Notes under the pieces: model-generated
The model's input: only the letters and a program-made list of their open reading frames with translations
Database searches by the model: none
What the model was told of the DNA's origin: nothing
Origin: Streptomyces spiralis
Lineage (GTDB): Bacteria > Actinomycetota > Actinomycetes > Streptomycetales > Streptomycetaceae
Length of the DNA: 41,298 nucleotides
Assembly (NCBI RefSeq): GCF_014654675.1
Contig: NZ_BNBC01000018.1
Span: 1 to 41,298, forward strand
Direction: 5' to 3'
Shown: positions 8,668 through 17,314 of the stretch, piece after piece
How the letters are laid out: every line of letters begins with the position of its first letter
How positions within the stretch are numbered: position 1 is the first letter of the stretch
Program-made: the position numbers and the translations under genes

Positions 8668-8671
8668 GTGA
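8461..8671 (+). CDS. Possible small ORF overlapping the adnA start
   Basis: Doubtful coding frame of about 70 residues starting with GTGACGGCAGCG behind GAGGGACACAC and rich in Arg, Pro and Thr. Its stop codon overlaps the adnA start as GTGA (8668-8671), the arrangement of translationally coupled genes. No family is recognised and codon bias is only moderate. It could be a coupling leader or chance; the adnA start has no good ribosome-binding site of its own, which makes coupling worth considering. Confidence 0.2.
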
Positions 8672-11600
8672 GCTCCTCTTCCTCCACCAGGCGCCTGCCG
8701 CACCCCGAGGTGCGACAGGGGAGCCGTGGCGCTTACCGACTGGTACGTACCCCGCCGGCCAAGCCGGATCCCCCTCGTCTGGACGCCGCACAGCGCGCTG
8801 TGGTTGACCATGGGGCCGGCCCGCTGCTCGTCCTCGCAGGCCCGGGCACCGGCAAGACCACCACCCTGGTCGAGTCCGTGGCCGCACGGATCGCCCGCGG
8901 CCAGGACCCCGAGCGGATCCTGGTGCTGACGTTCAGCCGCAAGGCGGCCATGGAACTGCGCGACCGCATGGCGCTGCGCACCGGGGCCGCCCGTGCCCCC
9001 CGGGCGACCACCTTCCACTCCTTCTGCTACGCCCTGGTCCGCGCCCACCAGGACAGCGGGCTGTTCGTGGAGCCGTTGCGGCTTTTGTCCGGCCCCGAAC
9101 AGGACGTCACCGTCCGCGAGCTCCTGGCGGGCCAGGTCGACCTGGAGCGACTGGGTCTCGCGCACGTCCGCTGGCCCGACGAGCTGCGTGCCTGCCTGAC
9201 CACCCGCGGCTTCGCCGACGAGGTCCGCGCGGTCCTCGCCCGCAGCCGCGAACTGGGCCTCGGCCCCGACGCGCTGGCGTCCTTCGCGCGCCGCATCGGC
9301 CGCCCCGACTGGCAGGCCGCGGCCGCCTTCCTCGCCGAGTACCTCGACGTCCTGGACCTCCAGGGCGTGCTCGACTACGCCGAACTCGTCCACCGCGCGG
9401 TGCTCCTCGCCCGCCGTCCGGAGGTGGCCCAGCAGCTCGCCGCGCAGTACGACGCCGTCTACGTCGACGAGTACCAGGACACCGATGCGGCCCAGGTCCG
9501 CCTGTTGCGGGCACTGGCCGGGGAGGGCCGGACCCTGCTCGCCTTCGGCGACCCCGACCAGTCGATCTACGCGTTCCGGGGCGCGGACGTGAACGGCATC
9601 CTCGACTTCCCGCAGACCTTCCCGCGCCCGGACGGCCGCCCCGCGCCCGTCGCGGTGCTGCGCACGTCCCGCCGCTCCGGCGCGGCACTGCTGGCCGCGA
9701 CCCGCCTGCTGACCCAGCGCATGCCGCTCACCCGGCTCCCTGCCGACAAGGTCCGCGCCCACCGCGAGCTGATCCCGGCACGGGAGGGCGGTCGCGTCGA
9801 GGTCCAGACGTACCCGACGCCGGGCACCGAGGTGGACAACATCGCCGACATCCTGCGCCGGGCCCACTTGGAGGACGGGGTCCCCTGGAGCGAGATGGCC
9901 GTCCTGGTGCGCGCCGGCGCCCGCACCATACCGACCCTCCGCCGGGCCCTGACCGCCGCCGGGGTGCCCCTGGAGGTCGATGGCGACGACCTGCCACTGC
10001 GCCACGAACCTGCGGTGGCGCCGCTGCTGACGGCGCTGCGCGCGGTGGCGACGGCGGAGGCGGGACAGCGTCCCGGCGGGGACACAGCAGGGCAGGAGGA
10101 CACAGCAGGGCAGGAGGACAAAGCAGGCGAGGAGAAGGAAGAGCAGCCTGGTCAGGAACCGGAGGCGGACTCCTGCTGGCTGGACACCGAAACCGCCCTC
10201 ACCCTCCTCGCCTCGCCGCTCGCCGGGATGGACACCGCCGACCTGCGCCGCCTGGGCCGCGCGCTGCGCGAGGAGGAACGGGCCGCGGGCAACCCCCTGC
10301 CGCCGCCCTCCGACGAACTGCTGGCGCGGGCCCTGGCCGAACCCGAGCGCCTGGTCGCGCACGACCCGGTGTACGCGCGGGGCGCCCAGCGCCTCGGCGC
10401 GCTGCTCAGGAAGGCCAGGGAGCGCCTGGCGGGCGGCGGCACCGCCGAGGAGGCGCTGTGGGACCTGTGGGAGGGCACGCCGTGGCCCGAGCGCCTGGAG
10501 CGGGCCAGCCGACGCGGCGGCGCCGCGGGCCGCAACGCGGACCGGGACCTGGACGCCGTCTGCGCGCTGTTCGCGACGGCCGCCCGCGCCGAGGAACGCA
10601 CCGGCGGCCGGGGCGCCCTGAACTTCCTGGAGGAGATCGACGCCCAGGACATCGCCGCCGACACGCTCACGCGGCGCGCCGTACGCCCCGACGCCGTGCG
10701 CCTGATGACGGCCCACCGCTCCAAGGGCCTCCAGTGGCGCCTGGTCGTCGTCGCGGGCGTCCAGGAGGGCCTGTGGCCGGACCTGCGCCGCCGGGGCTCC
10801 CTGCTGGAGGCCGACCGGATCGGCCGCGACGGCCTCGCCGAGCCGCTCACCCCCGGGGCCCTGCTGACGGAGGAGCGCCGGCTGTTCTACGTGGCCGCCA
10901 CGCGCGCGCGTGACCGGCTCGTCGTGACCGCGGTGAAGGCACCCGCGGACGACGGCGACCAGCCGTCCCGCTTCCTCACCGAACTCGGCGTCGAACCCAA
11001 GGACGTCACCGGCCGCCCCCACCGCCCGCTGTCCGTGGCGGCACTGGTCGCCGAACTGCGGGCCACCACCGTCGACCCGCGCGTGTCCGACGCCCTGAGG
11101 CAGGCGGCCGCACGCAGGCTGGCCCGGCTCGCGGCGCTCGCCGACGACGAGGGCCGGCCCCTGGTGCCCTCGGCGCACCCCTACCGCTGGTGGGGCATGG
11201 CCGAGCCGACCGAGAGCAAGGTGCCGCTGCGCGACCGCGACCAGCCCGTCGTGCTGTCCGGAAGCGCCCTCGACCAGCTGGCCAACACCTGCGCCCTGCA
11301 ATGGTTCCTCGGCCGCGAGGTCAAGGCCGACGCCCCCGCGACCGCCGCCCAGGGCTTCGGCAACGTGGTGCACGTCCTGGCCGACGAGGTCGCCTCCGGA
11401 CGCACCCCCGCCGACCTCGCCGTCCTCATGGAACGCCTGGAGACGGTGTGGAACGCGCTCGCCTTCGACGCGCCCTGGAAGTCGGCCCAGGAGAAGGAGC
11501 ACGCGCGCGTGGCGCTCGAACGCTTCCTGCAGTGGCATGTCCTCGAGCGCTCCGGCCGCACCCCGGTGGCCAGCGAGCACGACTTCGACGTGACCCTCGG

Positions 11601-12048
11601 GGCCGGTGACTACCAGGTGCGCATCCGCGGCTCCATGGACCGCGTGGAGGCCGACCGCGACGGCCGCGCCTACGTCGTCGACTTCAAGACCGGCAAACAG
11701 GCGCCCACCGGAGCCGAGGTGGCCCGCCACCCGCAGTTGGCCGTCTACCAGCTGGCCGTCCGCGAAGGCGCCGTCGACGACGCCTTCGACGGCAGGCGCC
11801 CCGAGCCCGGCGGCGCCGAACTCGTCCAGCTGCGCCAGGGCGCCGCCAAACGGGACGGCGGCGACAGCCTGCCCAAGGTGCAGGCCCAGGAGCCGCTGGA
11901 GGGCGAGTGGGTCGGCGAGCTGCTGGCCACCGCCGCCGGAAAGGTCCTCGACGAACGGTTCACGCCCACCGCCGGCCAGCACTGCGCGCACTGCGCCTTC
12001 CGGGCCTCGTGCAGCGCCCGGCCGGAGGGACGCCACGTCGTCGAGTGA
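8668..12048 (+). CDS. adnA: AdnA, motor-nuclease subunit for double-strand break resection
   Basis: 1126-residue subunit of the actinobacterial AdnAB complex, which unwinds and resects DNA ends before recombination, replacing RecBCD/AddAB. The N-terminal UvrD-like motor has Walker A AGPGTGKTTT (about 57-66), motif II VDEYQDTD (about 266-273), GDPDQSIYAFRGAD, and TAHRSKGLQW (about 680). The C-terminal RecB-type nuclease has the metal and catalytic residues in VVDFKTGK (about 1002) and HPQLAVYQLA. Cysteines in NTCALQWF (about 872) and CAHCAFRASC (about 1105) are placed like an AddB-type 4Fe-4S cluster. A Gly/Glu-rich insert near residue 470 comes from an 18-bp tandem repeat. The GTG start at 8668 has a weak ribosome site. 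adnB follows 101 bp downstream with its own promoter. Assignment as A rather than B follows mycobacterial gene order. Confidence 0.93.
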   Translation: MSSSSSTRRLPHPEVRQGSRGAYRLVRTPPAKPDPPRLDAAQRAVVDHGAGPLLVLAGPGTGKTTTLVESVAARIARGQDPERILVLTFSRKAAMELRDRMALRTGAARAPRATTFHSFCYALVRAHQDSGLFVEPLRLLSGPEQDVTVRELLAGQVDLERLGLAHVRWPDELRACLTTRGFADEVRAVLARSRELGLGPDALASFARRIGRPDWQAAAAFLAEYLDVLDLQGVLDYAELVHRAVLLARRPEVAQQLAAQYDAVYVDEYQDTDAAQVRLLRALAGEGRTLLAFGDPDQSIYAFRGADVNGILDFPQTFPRPDGRPAPVAVLRTSRRSGAALLAATRLLTQRMPLTRLPADKVRAHRELIPAREGGRVEVQTYPTPGTEVDNIADILRRAHLEDGVPWSEMAVLVRAGARTIPTLRRALTAAGVPLEVDGDDLPLRHEPAVAPLLTALRAVATAEAGQRPGGDTAGQEDTAGQEDKAGEEKEEQPGQEPEADSCWLDTETALTLLASPLAGMDTADLRRLGRALREEERAAGNPLPPPSDELLARALAEPERLVAHDPVYARGAQRLGALLRKARERLAGGGTAEEALWDLWEGTPWPERLERASRRGGAAGRNADRDLDAVCALFATAARAEERTGGRGALNFLEEIDAQDIAADTLTRRAVRPDAVRLMTAHRSKGLQWRLVVVAGVQEGLWPDLRRRGSLLEADRIGRDGLAEPLTPGALLTEERRLFYVAATRARDRLVVTAVKAPADDGDQPSRFLTELGVEPKDVTGRPHRPLSVAALVAELRATTVDPRVSDALRQAAARRLARLAALADDEGRPLVPSAHPYRWWGMAEPTESKVPLRDRDQPVVLSGSALDQLANTCALQWFLGREVKADAPATAAQGFGNVVHVLADEVASGRTPADLAVLMERLETVWNALAFDAPWKSAQEKEHARVALERFLQWHVLERSGRTPVASEHDFDVTLGAGDYQVRIRGSMDRVEADRDGRAYVVDFKTGKQAPTGAEVARHPQLAVYQLAVREGAVDDAFDGRRPEPGGAELVQLRQGAAKRDGGDSLPKVQAQEPLEGEWVGELLATAAGKVLDERFTPTAGQHCAHCAFRASCSARPEGRHVVE
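10081..10134 (+). repeat. 18-bp tandem repeat inside adnA
   Basis: Two identical 18-bp units (GACACAGCAGGGCAGGAG) and a third diverged unit, all in frame and encoding DTAGQE-type repeats. It lies in a linker of the motor domain, so unit-number variation should be tolerated. Confidence 0.85.
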
Positions 12049-12119
12049 CGCACGTGACGCACTGCACCATGCGTGCTGACCTGCGCTTTCTCCGCCCCTG
12101 AGAGTGACTCCGGCATCGG

Positions 12120-12142
12120 TTGTCAGTGGTCGCCGCTAGCCT
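12120..12142 (+). promoter_or_regulatory. RecA-NDp (PafBC-type) DNA-damage promoter of adnB
   Basis: TTGTCAGTG, 8 nt, TAGCCT is an exact match to the actinobacterial LexA-independent damage promoter TTGTCRGTG-N8-TANNNT. The -10 ends at 12142 and the GTG start is at 12150, so the message is predicted to be leaderless. Confidence 0.8.
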
Positions 12143-12149
12143 TCTCGAC

Positions 12150-15100
12150 GTGCCCGCCCGTATCACCGATCCCGAGCAGCTCAAGGAGCTCCTCGGGATT
12201 CCGTTCACCCCGGAGCAGACGGCCTGCATCACCGCGCCGCCCGCCCCGCAGGTGATCGTGGCCGGAGCCGGGTCCGGGAAGACGACCGTGATGGCGGCCC
12301 GCGTGGTGTGGCTGGTCGGCACCGGCCAGGTCGCCCCCGAACAGGTCCTCGGCCTGACCTTCACCAACAAGGCTGCCGGCGAGCTCGCCGAGCGCGTCCG
12401 CAAGGCCCTGATCAAGGCGGGCGTCACCGACCCCGATGTCATCGACCCGGACAACCCACCGGGCGAGCCGGTGATCTCCACCTACCACGCCTTCGCCGGG
12501 CGCCTGCTGACCGACCACGGCCTGCGCATCGGGCTCGAACCCACCACCCGCCTGCTCGCCGACGCCACCCGCTACCAGCTCGCCGCGCGCGTGCTGCGGG
12601 AGGCACCGGGCCCGTTCCCGGCGCTGACCCGTTCCTTCCCCGACCTCGTCAGCGACCTCCTCGCCCTCGACGCCGAGCTCGCCGAACACCTGGTGACCCC
12701 CGAGGACCTGCGCACCTGGGACAGCGGGCTGCTGCGCACCCTCGAAGGCGCCAAGCTGTCCAACGCCGACCTGCGCAAGGTCCCCGACACCGCCGCCGCC
12801 CGCCGCGAGCTGGCCGGGCTGGTGCTCCGCTACCGGGCCGCCAAGCGCGAGCGGGACCTGCTCGACTTCGGCGACCAGATCGCCCTCGCGGCACGCCTCG
12901 CCCAGCTCCCGGAGGTCGGCCGCATCCTGCGCGAGGACTTCCGGGTGGTCCTCCTGGACGAGTACCAGGACACCTCGGTCGCCCAGCGCATCCTGCTGGC
13001 CGGCCTCTTCGGCGGCGGCACGGGCCACCCCGTGACCGCCGTGGGCGACCCCTGCCAGGCCATCTACGGCTGGCGCGGCGCCTCCGTCGCCAACCTCGAC
13101 GACTTCCCCGAGCACTTCGCGCACGCCGACGGCTCTACCGCCACCCGCCAGGCGCTCAGCGAGAACCGCCGCAGCGGCGGCCGCCTGCTCGACCTCGCCA
13201 ACGGCCTCGCCGCGCCCCTGCGCGCCATGCACGCGGGCGTGGAAGCCCTGCGCCCCGCCCCCGGGGCCGAGCGCGACGGGCTGGTGCGGTGTGCGCTGCT
13301 GCGCACCCACGCCGAGGAGATCGAATGGGTCGCCGACTCCATCGCCCACCTCGTACGGACGGGGAAGGCACCCGGTGAGATCGCCGTCCTGTGCCGTACG
13401 GCGACCGACTTCGCCGAGATCCAGGGCGCCCTGGTCGCCCGGGACGTCCCGGTCGAGGTGGTCGGTCTGTCCGGGCTGCTGCACCTGCCCGAGGTCGCCG
13501 ACCTCGTCGCCGTCTGCGAGGTCCTTCAGGACCCCGGTGCCAACGCCTCCCTGGTGCGGCTGCTGACCGGCCCGCGCTGGCGGATCGGCCCACGCGACCT
13601 CGCGCTCCTGGGACGCCGGGCCAGGCTGCTCGTGGCGCACGCGCGCGTGGGTGCCGACGACGATCCGGACCGTCGCCTCGCGGAGGCGGTCGAGGGCGTG
13701 GACCCGGCCGAGGTGATCTCGCTCGCCGACGCCCTGGACACCTTCCTGGAGACGCCCCTGAACGGCGCACCCGGCCGAGGAGACGACGACGGGCTGCCGT
13801 TCTCGCCGGAGGCGCGCGTGCGGTTCGCCCGGCTCGCCGCCGAACTGCGCGACCTGCGCCGCTCGCTGTCCGACCCGCTCATGGACGTCCTGCACCGGGT
13901 CCTGGCCGTCACCGGCCTGGAGGTCGAGCTGTCCGCATCGCCGCACGCCCTGGCCGCCCGCCGCCGCGAGACCCTGTCGAACTTCCTGGACGTCGCCGCC
14001 TCCTTCGCCGCCAACGAGAGCCAGGCGACCCTGCTCGCCTTCCTCGCGTTCCTGCGCACCGCCGCCCAGTACGAGAAGGGTCTGGACAACGCGCTGCCCG
14101 GCGGCGAGAACACCGTCAAGGTGCTCACCGCGCACAAGTCCAAGGGCCTGGAGTGGGACGTCGTCGCCGTCCCCGGCCTGGTCACCGGGACCTTCCCCAG
14201 CGCCCAGGGCCGCGAGAAGTGGACCAGCCAGGGCAAGGTCCTGCCGCACACCCTGCGCGGCGACGCCGCCACCCTCCCCGACGTCGACAGCTGGGACGCG
14301 CGCGGCCTGAAGGCCTTCCACGAGGCCATGAAGGACCACCAGCACACCGAGGAGCTTCGCCTCGGCTACGTCACCTTCACCCGCCCCCGCTCCCTGCTGC
14401 TCGGCTCGGGCCACTGGTGGGGGCCGAGCCAGAAGAAGCCCCGCGGCCCCTCCGAGTTCCTCCAGGCCCTGTACGACCACTGCGCCGCCGGGCACGGCGA
14501 GATCGAGGCCTGGGCGGAGGAGCCCGAGGAGGGCGAGGAGAACCCGGCCCTGCGGCAGGCCGGCGCCGACCAGGTCTGGCCGCTGCCCCTGGACGAGGCC
14601 GCCCTGACCCGCCGCCGCGCCGCAGCCGCGACCGTCCTGGCCCACCTGGACGACCTCGCCACGCGCGCGGACGGCCACCAGCCGGCCGTGCACGACCCGG
14701 AGTCCCACGACGACCCGGACTGGCCCCCGCCCCCGGAGGACGACGAACCGCCCTACGGCGATGAACCGCCCCACGACGAGGACGCCCCTTCCGAGGACGA
14801 CCCGGGCGACTGGGACTCCTGGAGCAGCGACCGCCCCGCGGCCCCGCGCCGGCCCACGGTCCCGCACCAGGCGACGGCAGCGGACCGGCAAGCCGCCGCC
14901 CCGCCGGGCCCCGCCGCACCGGACCGGCAGGCCGCAGCGCCGGACCGGCATGCGCCCGCACCGCACGCCGCCCCACCGGAGCCCGCCCCCGCACCCGAGC
15001 CGCTCACCCCCGAGGAGACCCGCCTCGTCGCCTCCTGGGACCGTGACCTCGACGCGCTCACCGGGGAGCTCCGGCGCGCCCGGCAGGGCGTCACCGACGT

Positions 15101-15746
15101 ACCCCTGCCGACGACGCTGACCGCCTCGCAGCTGCTGCGTCTGGCCGCCGACCCGGACGGGTTCGCGCGGGAGCTCGCGCGCCCCATGCCGAGGCCCCCG
15201 CAACCCGCCGCGCGTCGCGGCACCCGCTTCCACGCCTGGGTCGAGACCCGCTTCGAAGAGCTCACGCTGCCCATGCTGGAGCCCGAGGAGCTGCCCGGCT
15301 CCGACGCCGAGATCGCCGACGAACGCGATCTGGAGGCCCTCAAGGAGGCCTTCGAGCGCACCGAGTACGCGCACCGCACGCCCCACCGCGTCGAGGCCCC
15401 CTTCCAGCTGGAGATCGCCGGCCGTGTCGTCCGCGGGCGGATCGACGCTGTCTACAAGGAGGGCGAGGGCGAGGAGGCGACGTACGAGATCGTGGACTGG
15501 AAGACCGGCCGGGGGCGCACCGCCGACCCGCTCCAGCTCGCCGTGTACCGGCTGGCCTGGGCGGAGCGGCACGGCGTCCCCCTGGAGCGGGTCGGCGCCG
15601 CGTTCCTGTACGTGCGCACCGGCGAGGTCGTACGACCGGACGGCCTGCCGGACCGGGCCGCTCTGGAGCGGCTGCTCATGGAGGAACCGCAGGGCGAGCC
15701 ACAGTGTGACGAACCGCCCGAACAGGATGTCATCGCGTGCCGATAG
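12150..15746 (+). CDS. adnB: AdnB, motor-nuclease subunit for double-strand break resection
   Basis: Partner of AdnA, about 1198 residues. Motor motifs: Walker A VAGAGSGKTT (about 37-46), LLDEYQDTS (about 268), GDPCQAIYGWRGAS, and TAHKSKGLEWD (about 658). The C-terminal RecB-type nuclease has RRGTRFHAWVETRFEE with its metal-binding His and the catalytic EIVDWKTGRG (about 1111-1120). Between them lies a disordered Asp/Pro/Ala-rich linker of roughly 110 residues (about 843-955), with repeated DRQAAAP and PAPAPEP. No C-terminal cysteine cluster like that of AdnA is present. The GTG at 12150 is chosen because a perfect -10 ends 7 nt before it; TTG 12120 and GTG 12126 lie inside the promoter motif. 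AdnAB resects broken ends for homologous recombination or single-strand annealing. Confidence 0.93.
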   Translation: MPARITDPEQLKELLGIPFTPEQTACITAPPAPQVIVAGAGSGKTTVMAARVVWLVGTGQVAPEQVLGLTFTNKAAGELAERVRKALIKAGVTDPDVIDPDNPPGEPVISTYHAFAGRLLTDHGLRIGLEPTTRLLADATRYQLAARVLREAPGPFPALTRSFPDLVSDLLALDAELAEHLVTPEDLRTWDSGLLRTLEGAKLSNADLRKVPDTAAARRELAGLVLRYRAAKRERDLLDFGDQIALAARLAQLPEVGRILREDFRVVLLDEYQDTSVAQRILLAGLFGGGTGHPVTAVGDPCQAIYGWRGASVANLDDFPEHFAHADGSTATRQALSENRRSGGRLLDLANGLAAPLRAMHAGVEALRPAPGAERDGLVRCALLRTHAEEIEWVADSIAHLVRTGKAPGEIAVLCRTATDFAEIQGALVARDVPVEVVGLSGLLHLPEVADLVAVCEVLQDPGANASLVRLLTGPRWRIGPRDLALLGRRARLLVAHARVGADDDPDRRLAEAVEGVDPAEVISLADALDTFLETPLNGAPGRGDDDGLPFSPEARVRFARLAAELRDLRRSLSDPLMDVLHRVLAVTGLEVELSASPHALAARRRETLSNFLDVAASFAANESQATLLAFLAFLRTAAQYEKGLDNALPGGENTVKVLTAHKSKGLEWDVVAVPGLVTGTFPSAQGREKWTSQGKVLPHTLRGDAATLPDVDSWDARGLKAFHEAMKDHQHTEELRLGYVTFTRPRSLLLGSGHWWGPSQKKPRGPSEFLQALYDHCAAGHGEIEAWAEEPEEGEENPALRQAGADQVWPLPLDEAALTRRRAAAATVLAHLDDLATRADGHQPAVHDPESHDDPDWPPPPEDDEPPYGDEPPHDEDAPSEDDPGDWDSWSSDRPAAPRRPTVPHQATAADRQAAAPPGPAAPDRQAAAPDRHAPAPHAAPPEPAPAPEPLTPEETRLVASWDRDLDALTGELRRARQGVTDVPLPTTLTASQLLRLAADPDGFARELARPMPRPPQPAARRGTRFHAWVETRFEELTLPMLEPEELPGSDAEIADERDLEALKEAFERTEYAHRTPHRVEAPFQLEIAGRVVRGRIDAVYKEGEGEEATYEIVDWKTGRGRTADPLQLAVYRLAWAERHGVPLERVGAAFLYVRTGEVVRPDGLPDRAALERLLMEEPQGEPQCDEPPEQDVIACR

Positions 15747-15749
15747 GCT
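15744..15749 (+). promoter_or_regulatory. -10 box of a probable leaderless M20 peptidase message
   Basis: TAGGCT at the very end of adnB stands 7 nt before the ATG at 15757, the spacing of a leaderless transcript. The upstream ATGTCATCG at the RecA-NDp distance is a poor match, so damage control is not claimed. Confidence 0.4.
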
Positions 15750-15756
15750 CGGGAGC

Positions 15757-17160
15757 ATGAGCCAGACCCCGGACAGCGCCGTCCGCACGTACATCGAGCA
15801 GCACCGCACCGCCTTCCTCGACGACCTCGTCGAGTGGCTGCGCATCCCCTCCGTGTCGGCCCAGCCCGACCACGCGCCCGACGTACGCGACAGCGCCGAC
15901 TGGCTCGCCACCAAGCTCAAGGAGACCGGCTTCACCACCGCCGAGGTCTGGCAGACCGAGGGCGCCCCCGCCGTCTTCGCCGAGTGGCCCTCCGACGACC
16001 CCGACGCCCCGACGGTCCTGGTCTACGGGCACCACGACGTCCAGCCCGCCGCCCGTGAGGACGGCTGGGACAGCGAGCCCTTCGAGCCGGTCGTCCGCGG
16101 AAACCGCCTCTACGCGCGCGGGGCGGCCGACGACAAGGGGCAGGTGTTCTTCCACACACTCGGTGTCCGCGCCCACCTCGCCGCCACCGGCCGCACCACC
16201 CCGGCCGTGCACCTCAAGCTGCTGATCGAGGGCGAGGAGGAGTCCGGCTCCCCGCACTTCCGGGCGCTGGTCGAGCGCCACGCCGGCCGGCTCGCCGCCG
16301 ACGCGGTGATCGTCTCGGACACCGGCATGTGGTCCGAGGACACCCCCACGGTGTGCACCGGGATGCGCGGCCTCGCCGAGTGCGAGATCCGGCTGTCCGG
16401 CCCCGACCAGGACATCCACTCCGGCTCGTTCGGTGGCGCCGTGCCCAACCCGGCGACCGCGGCCGCCCGCCTGGTCGCCGCCCTGCACGACGAGCACGCG
16501 CGCGTGGCCGTCCCCGGCTTCTACGACGGCATCGTGGAGCTCACCGAGCGCGAGCGTGAGCTCTTCGCCGAACTGCCCTTCGACGAGGACCAGTGGCTGC
16601 GCACCGCCAAGTCCCACGCCGCCCACGGTGAAGCGGGCTACTCCACCCTGGAGCGCGTCTGGGCCCGCCCCACCGCCGAGGTGAACGGCATCGGCGGCGG
16701 CTACCAGGGCCCCGGCAGCAAGACGATCATCCCGTCCACCGCGATGGTGAAGCTGTCGTTCCGCCTGGTCGCGGGTCAGGACCCCGACCACATCGAGAAG
16801 GCCGTCCGCGCCTGGGTCGACGAGCACGTGCCCGACGGGATCCGGCACCAGACCGTGTTCGGCGCGGCCACGCGCCCCTGCCTGACCCCGCTGGAGCATC
16901 CGGCGCTGCGGTCCGTGGCCCGCTCCATGGGCCGTGCCTTCGGCACCCCGGTCCGCTTCACCCGCGAGGGCGGCTCCGGACCGGCCGCCGACCTCCAGGA
17001 GGTCCTCGACGCACCCGTCCTCTTCCTCGGCATCTCCGTCCCGTCCGACGGCTGGCACGCCCCGAACGAGAAGGTCGAGCTCGACCTCCTCCTCAAGGGC
17101 GTCGAGACCAGCGCATACCTGTGGGGCGATCTCGCCGAGCACTGGCGCGATGCGCCCTGA
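15757..17160 (+). CDS. M20-family metallopeptidase (dipeptidase)
   Basis: Zinc-dependent cytoplasmic dipeptidase or deacylase of the M20/ArgE/DapE family, 467 residues, close to family length. Metal ligands and catalytic residues are visible: His-Asp in VYGHHDVQP, Asp in YARGAADDKGQ, the Glu-Glu pair in LIEGEEESGS, Asp in VSDTGMW, and a C-terminal His in GWHAPNE. A dimerisation (lid) domain with HSGSFGGAVPNP interrupts the catalytic domain, as in the family. The ATG at 15757 lies 10 nt after the adnB stop, and the only ribosome-like site (GGGAGC) is too close, so a leaderless start from TAGGCT is plausible. The substrate is probably a dipeptide, but specificity cannot be read. Mycobacteria have a potassium-channel gene at this place, to my memory, so this gene is lineage specific here. 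Confidence 0.9.
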   Translation: MSQTPDSAVRTYIEQHRTAFLDDLVEWLRIPSVSAQPDHAPDVRDSADWLATKLKETGFTTAEVWQTEGAPAVFAEWPSDDPDAPTVLVYGHHDVQPAAREDGWDSEPFEPVVRGNRLYARGAADDKGQVFFHTLGVRAHLAATGRTTPAVHLKLLIEGEEESGSPHFRALVERHAGRLAADAVIVSDTGMWSEDTPTVCTGMRGLAECEIRLSGPDQDIHSGSFGGAVPNPATAAARLVAALHDEHARVAVPGFYDGIVELTERERELFAELPFDEDQWLRTAKSHAAHGEAGYSTLERVWARPTAEVNGIGGGYQGPGSKTIIPSTAMVKLSFRLVAGQDPDHIEKAVRAWVDEHVPDGIRHQTVFGAATRPCLTPLEHPALRSVARSMGRAFGTPVRFTREGGSGPAADLQEVLDAPVLFLGISVPSDGWHAPNEKVELDLLLKGVETSAYLWGDLAEHWRDAP

Positions 17161-17314
17161 CCGGCGGCCGCCGTCCGGGCCACCCTCCGGCGCGGGGCAC
17201 ACTGGAGAGGCCGCCCTGCACCTCCAGGCACCGCCGGACCCGGTCGCCTCCCGCCGTACGTCCCGCTGAACCGTCGCCGAAACCACCGTTCCACCGGGGG
17301 AGTTGGAAGCACTC

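Noticed and set aside
7802..8887. Long minus-strand open frame across the ATL gene and the adnA start
   Set aside because: It is an antisense shadow of the real ATL and adnA frames, has no recognisable domain and is rich in Arg/Gly/Pro as expected for opposite-strand GC-rich sequence.
10081..10134. CRISPR-like array
   Set aside because: Units are contiguous 18-mers without spacers and are in frame within adnA, so it is a coding tandem repeat.
8560..12036. 1158-codon open frame antisense to adnA
   Set aside because: Typical high-GC shadow frame; adnA on the plus strand has all helicase and nuclease motifs.
15733..15755. RecA-NDp promoter for the M20 peptidase
   Set aside because: The -10 TAGGCT is good but the upstream ATGTCATCG differs from TTGTCRGTG at three positions; kept only as a leaderless -10.
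12123..15938. 1271-codon open frame antisense to adnB
   Set aside because: Same reason: no domain, composition of a shadow frame, real motifs are on the other strand.
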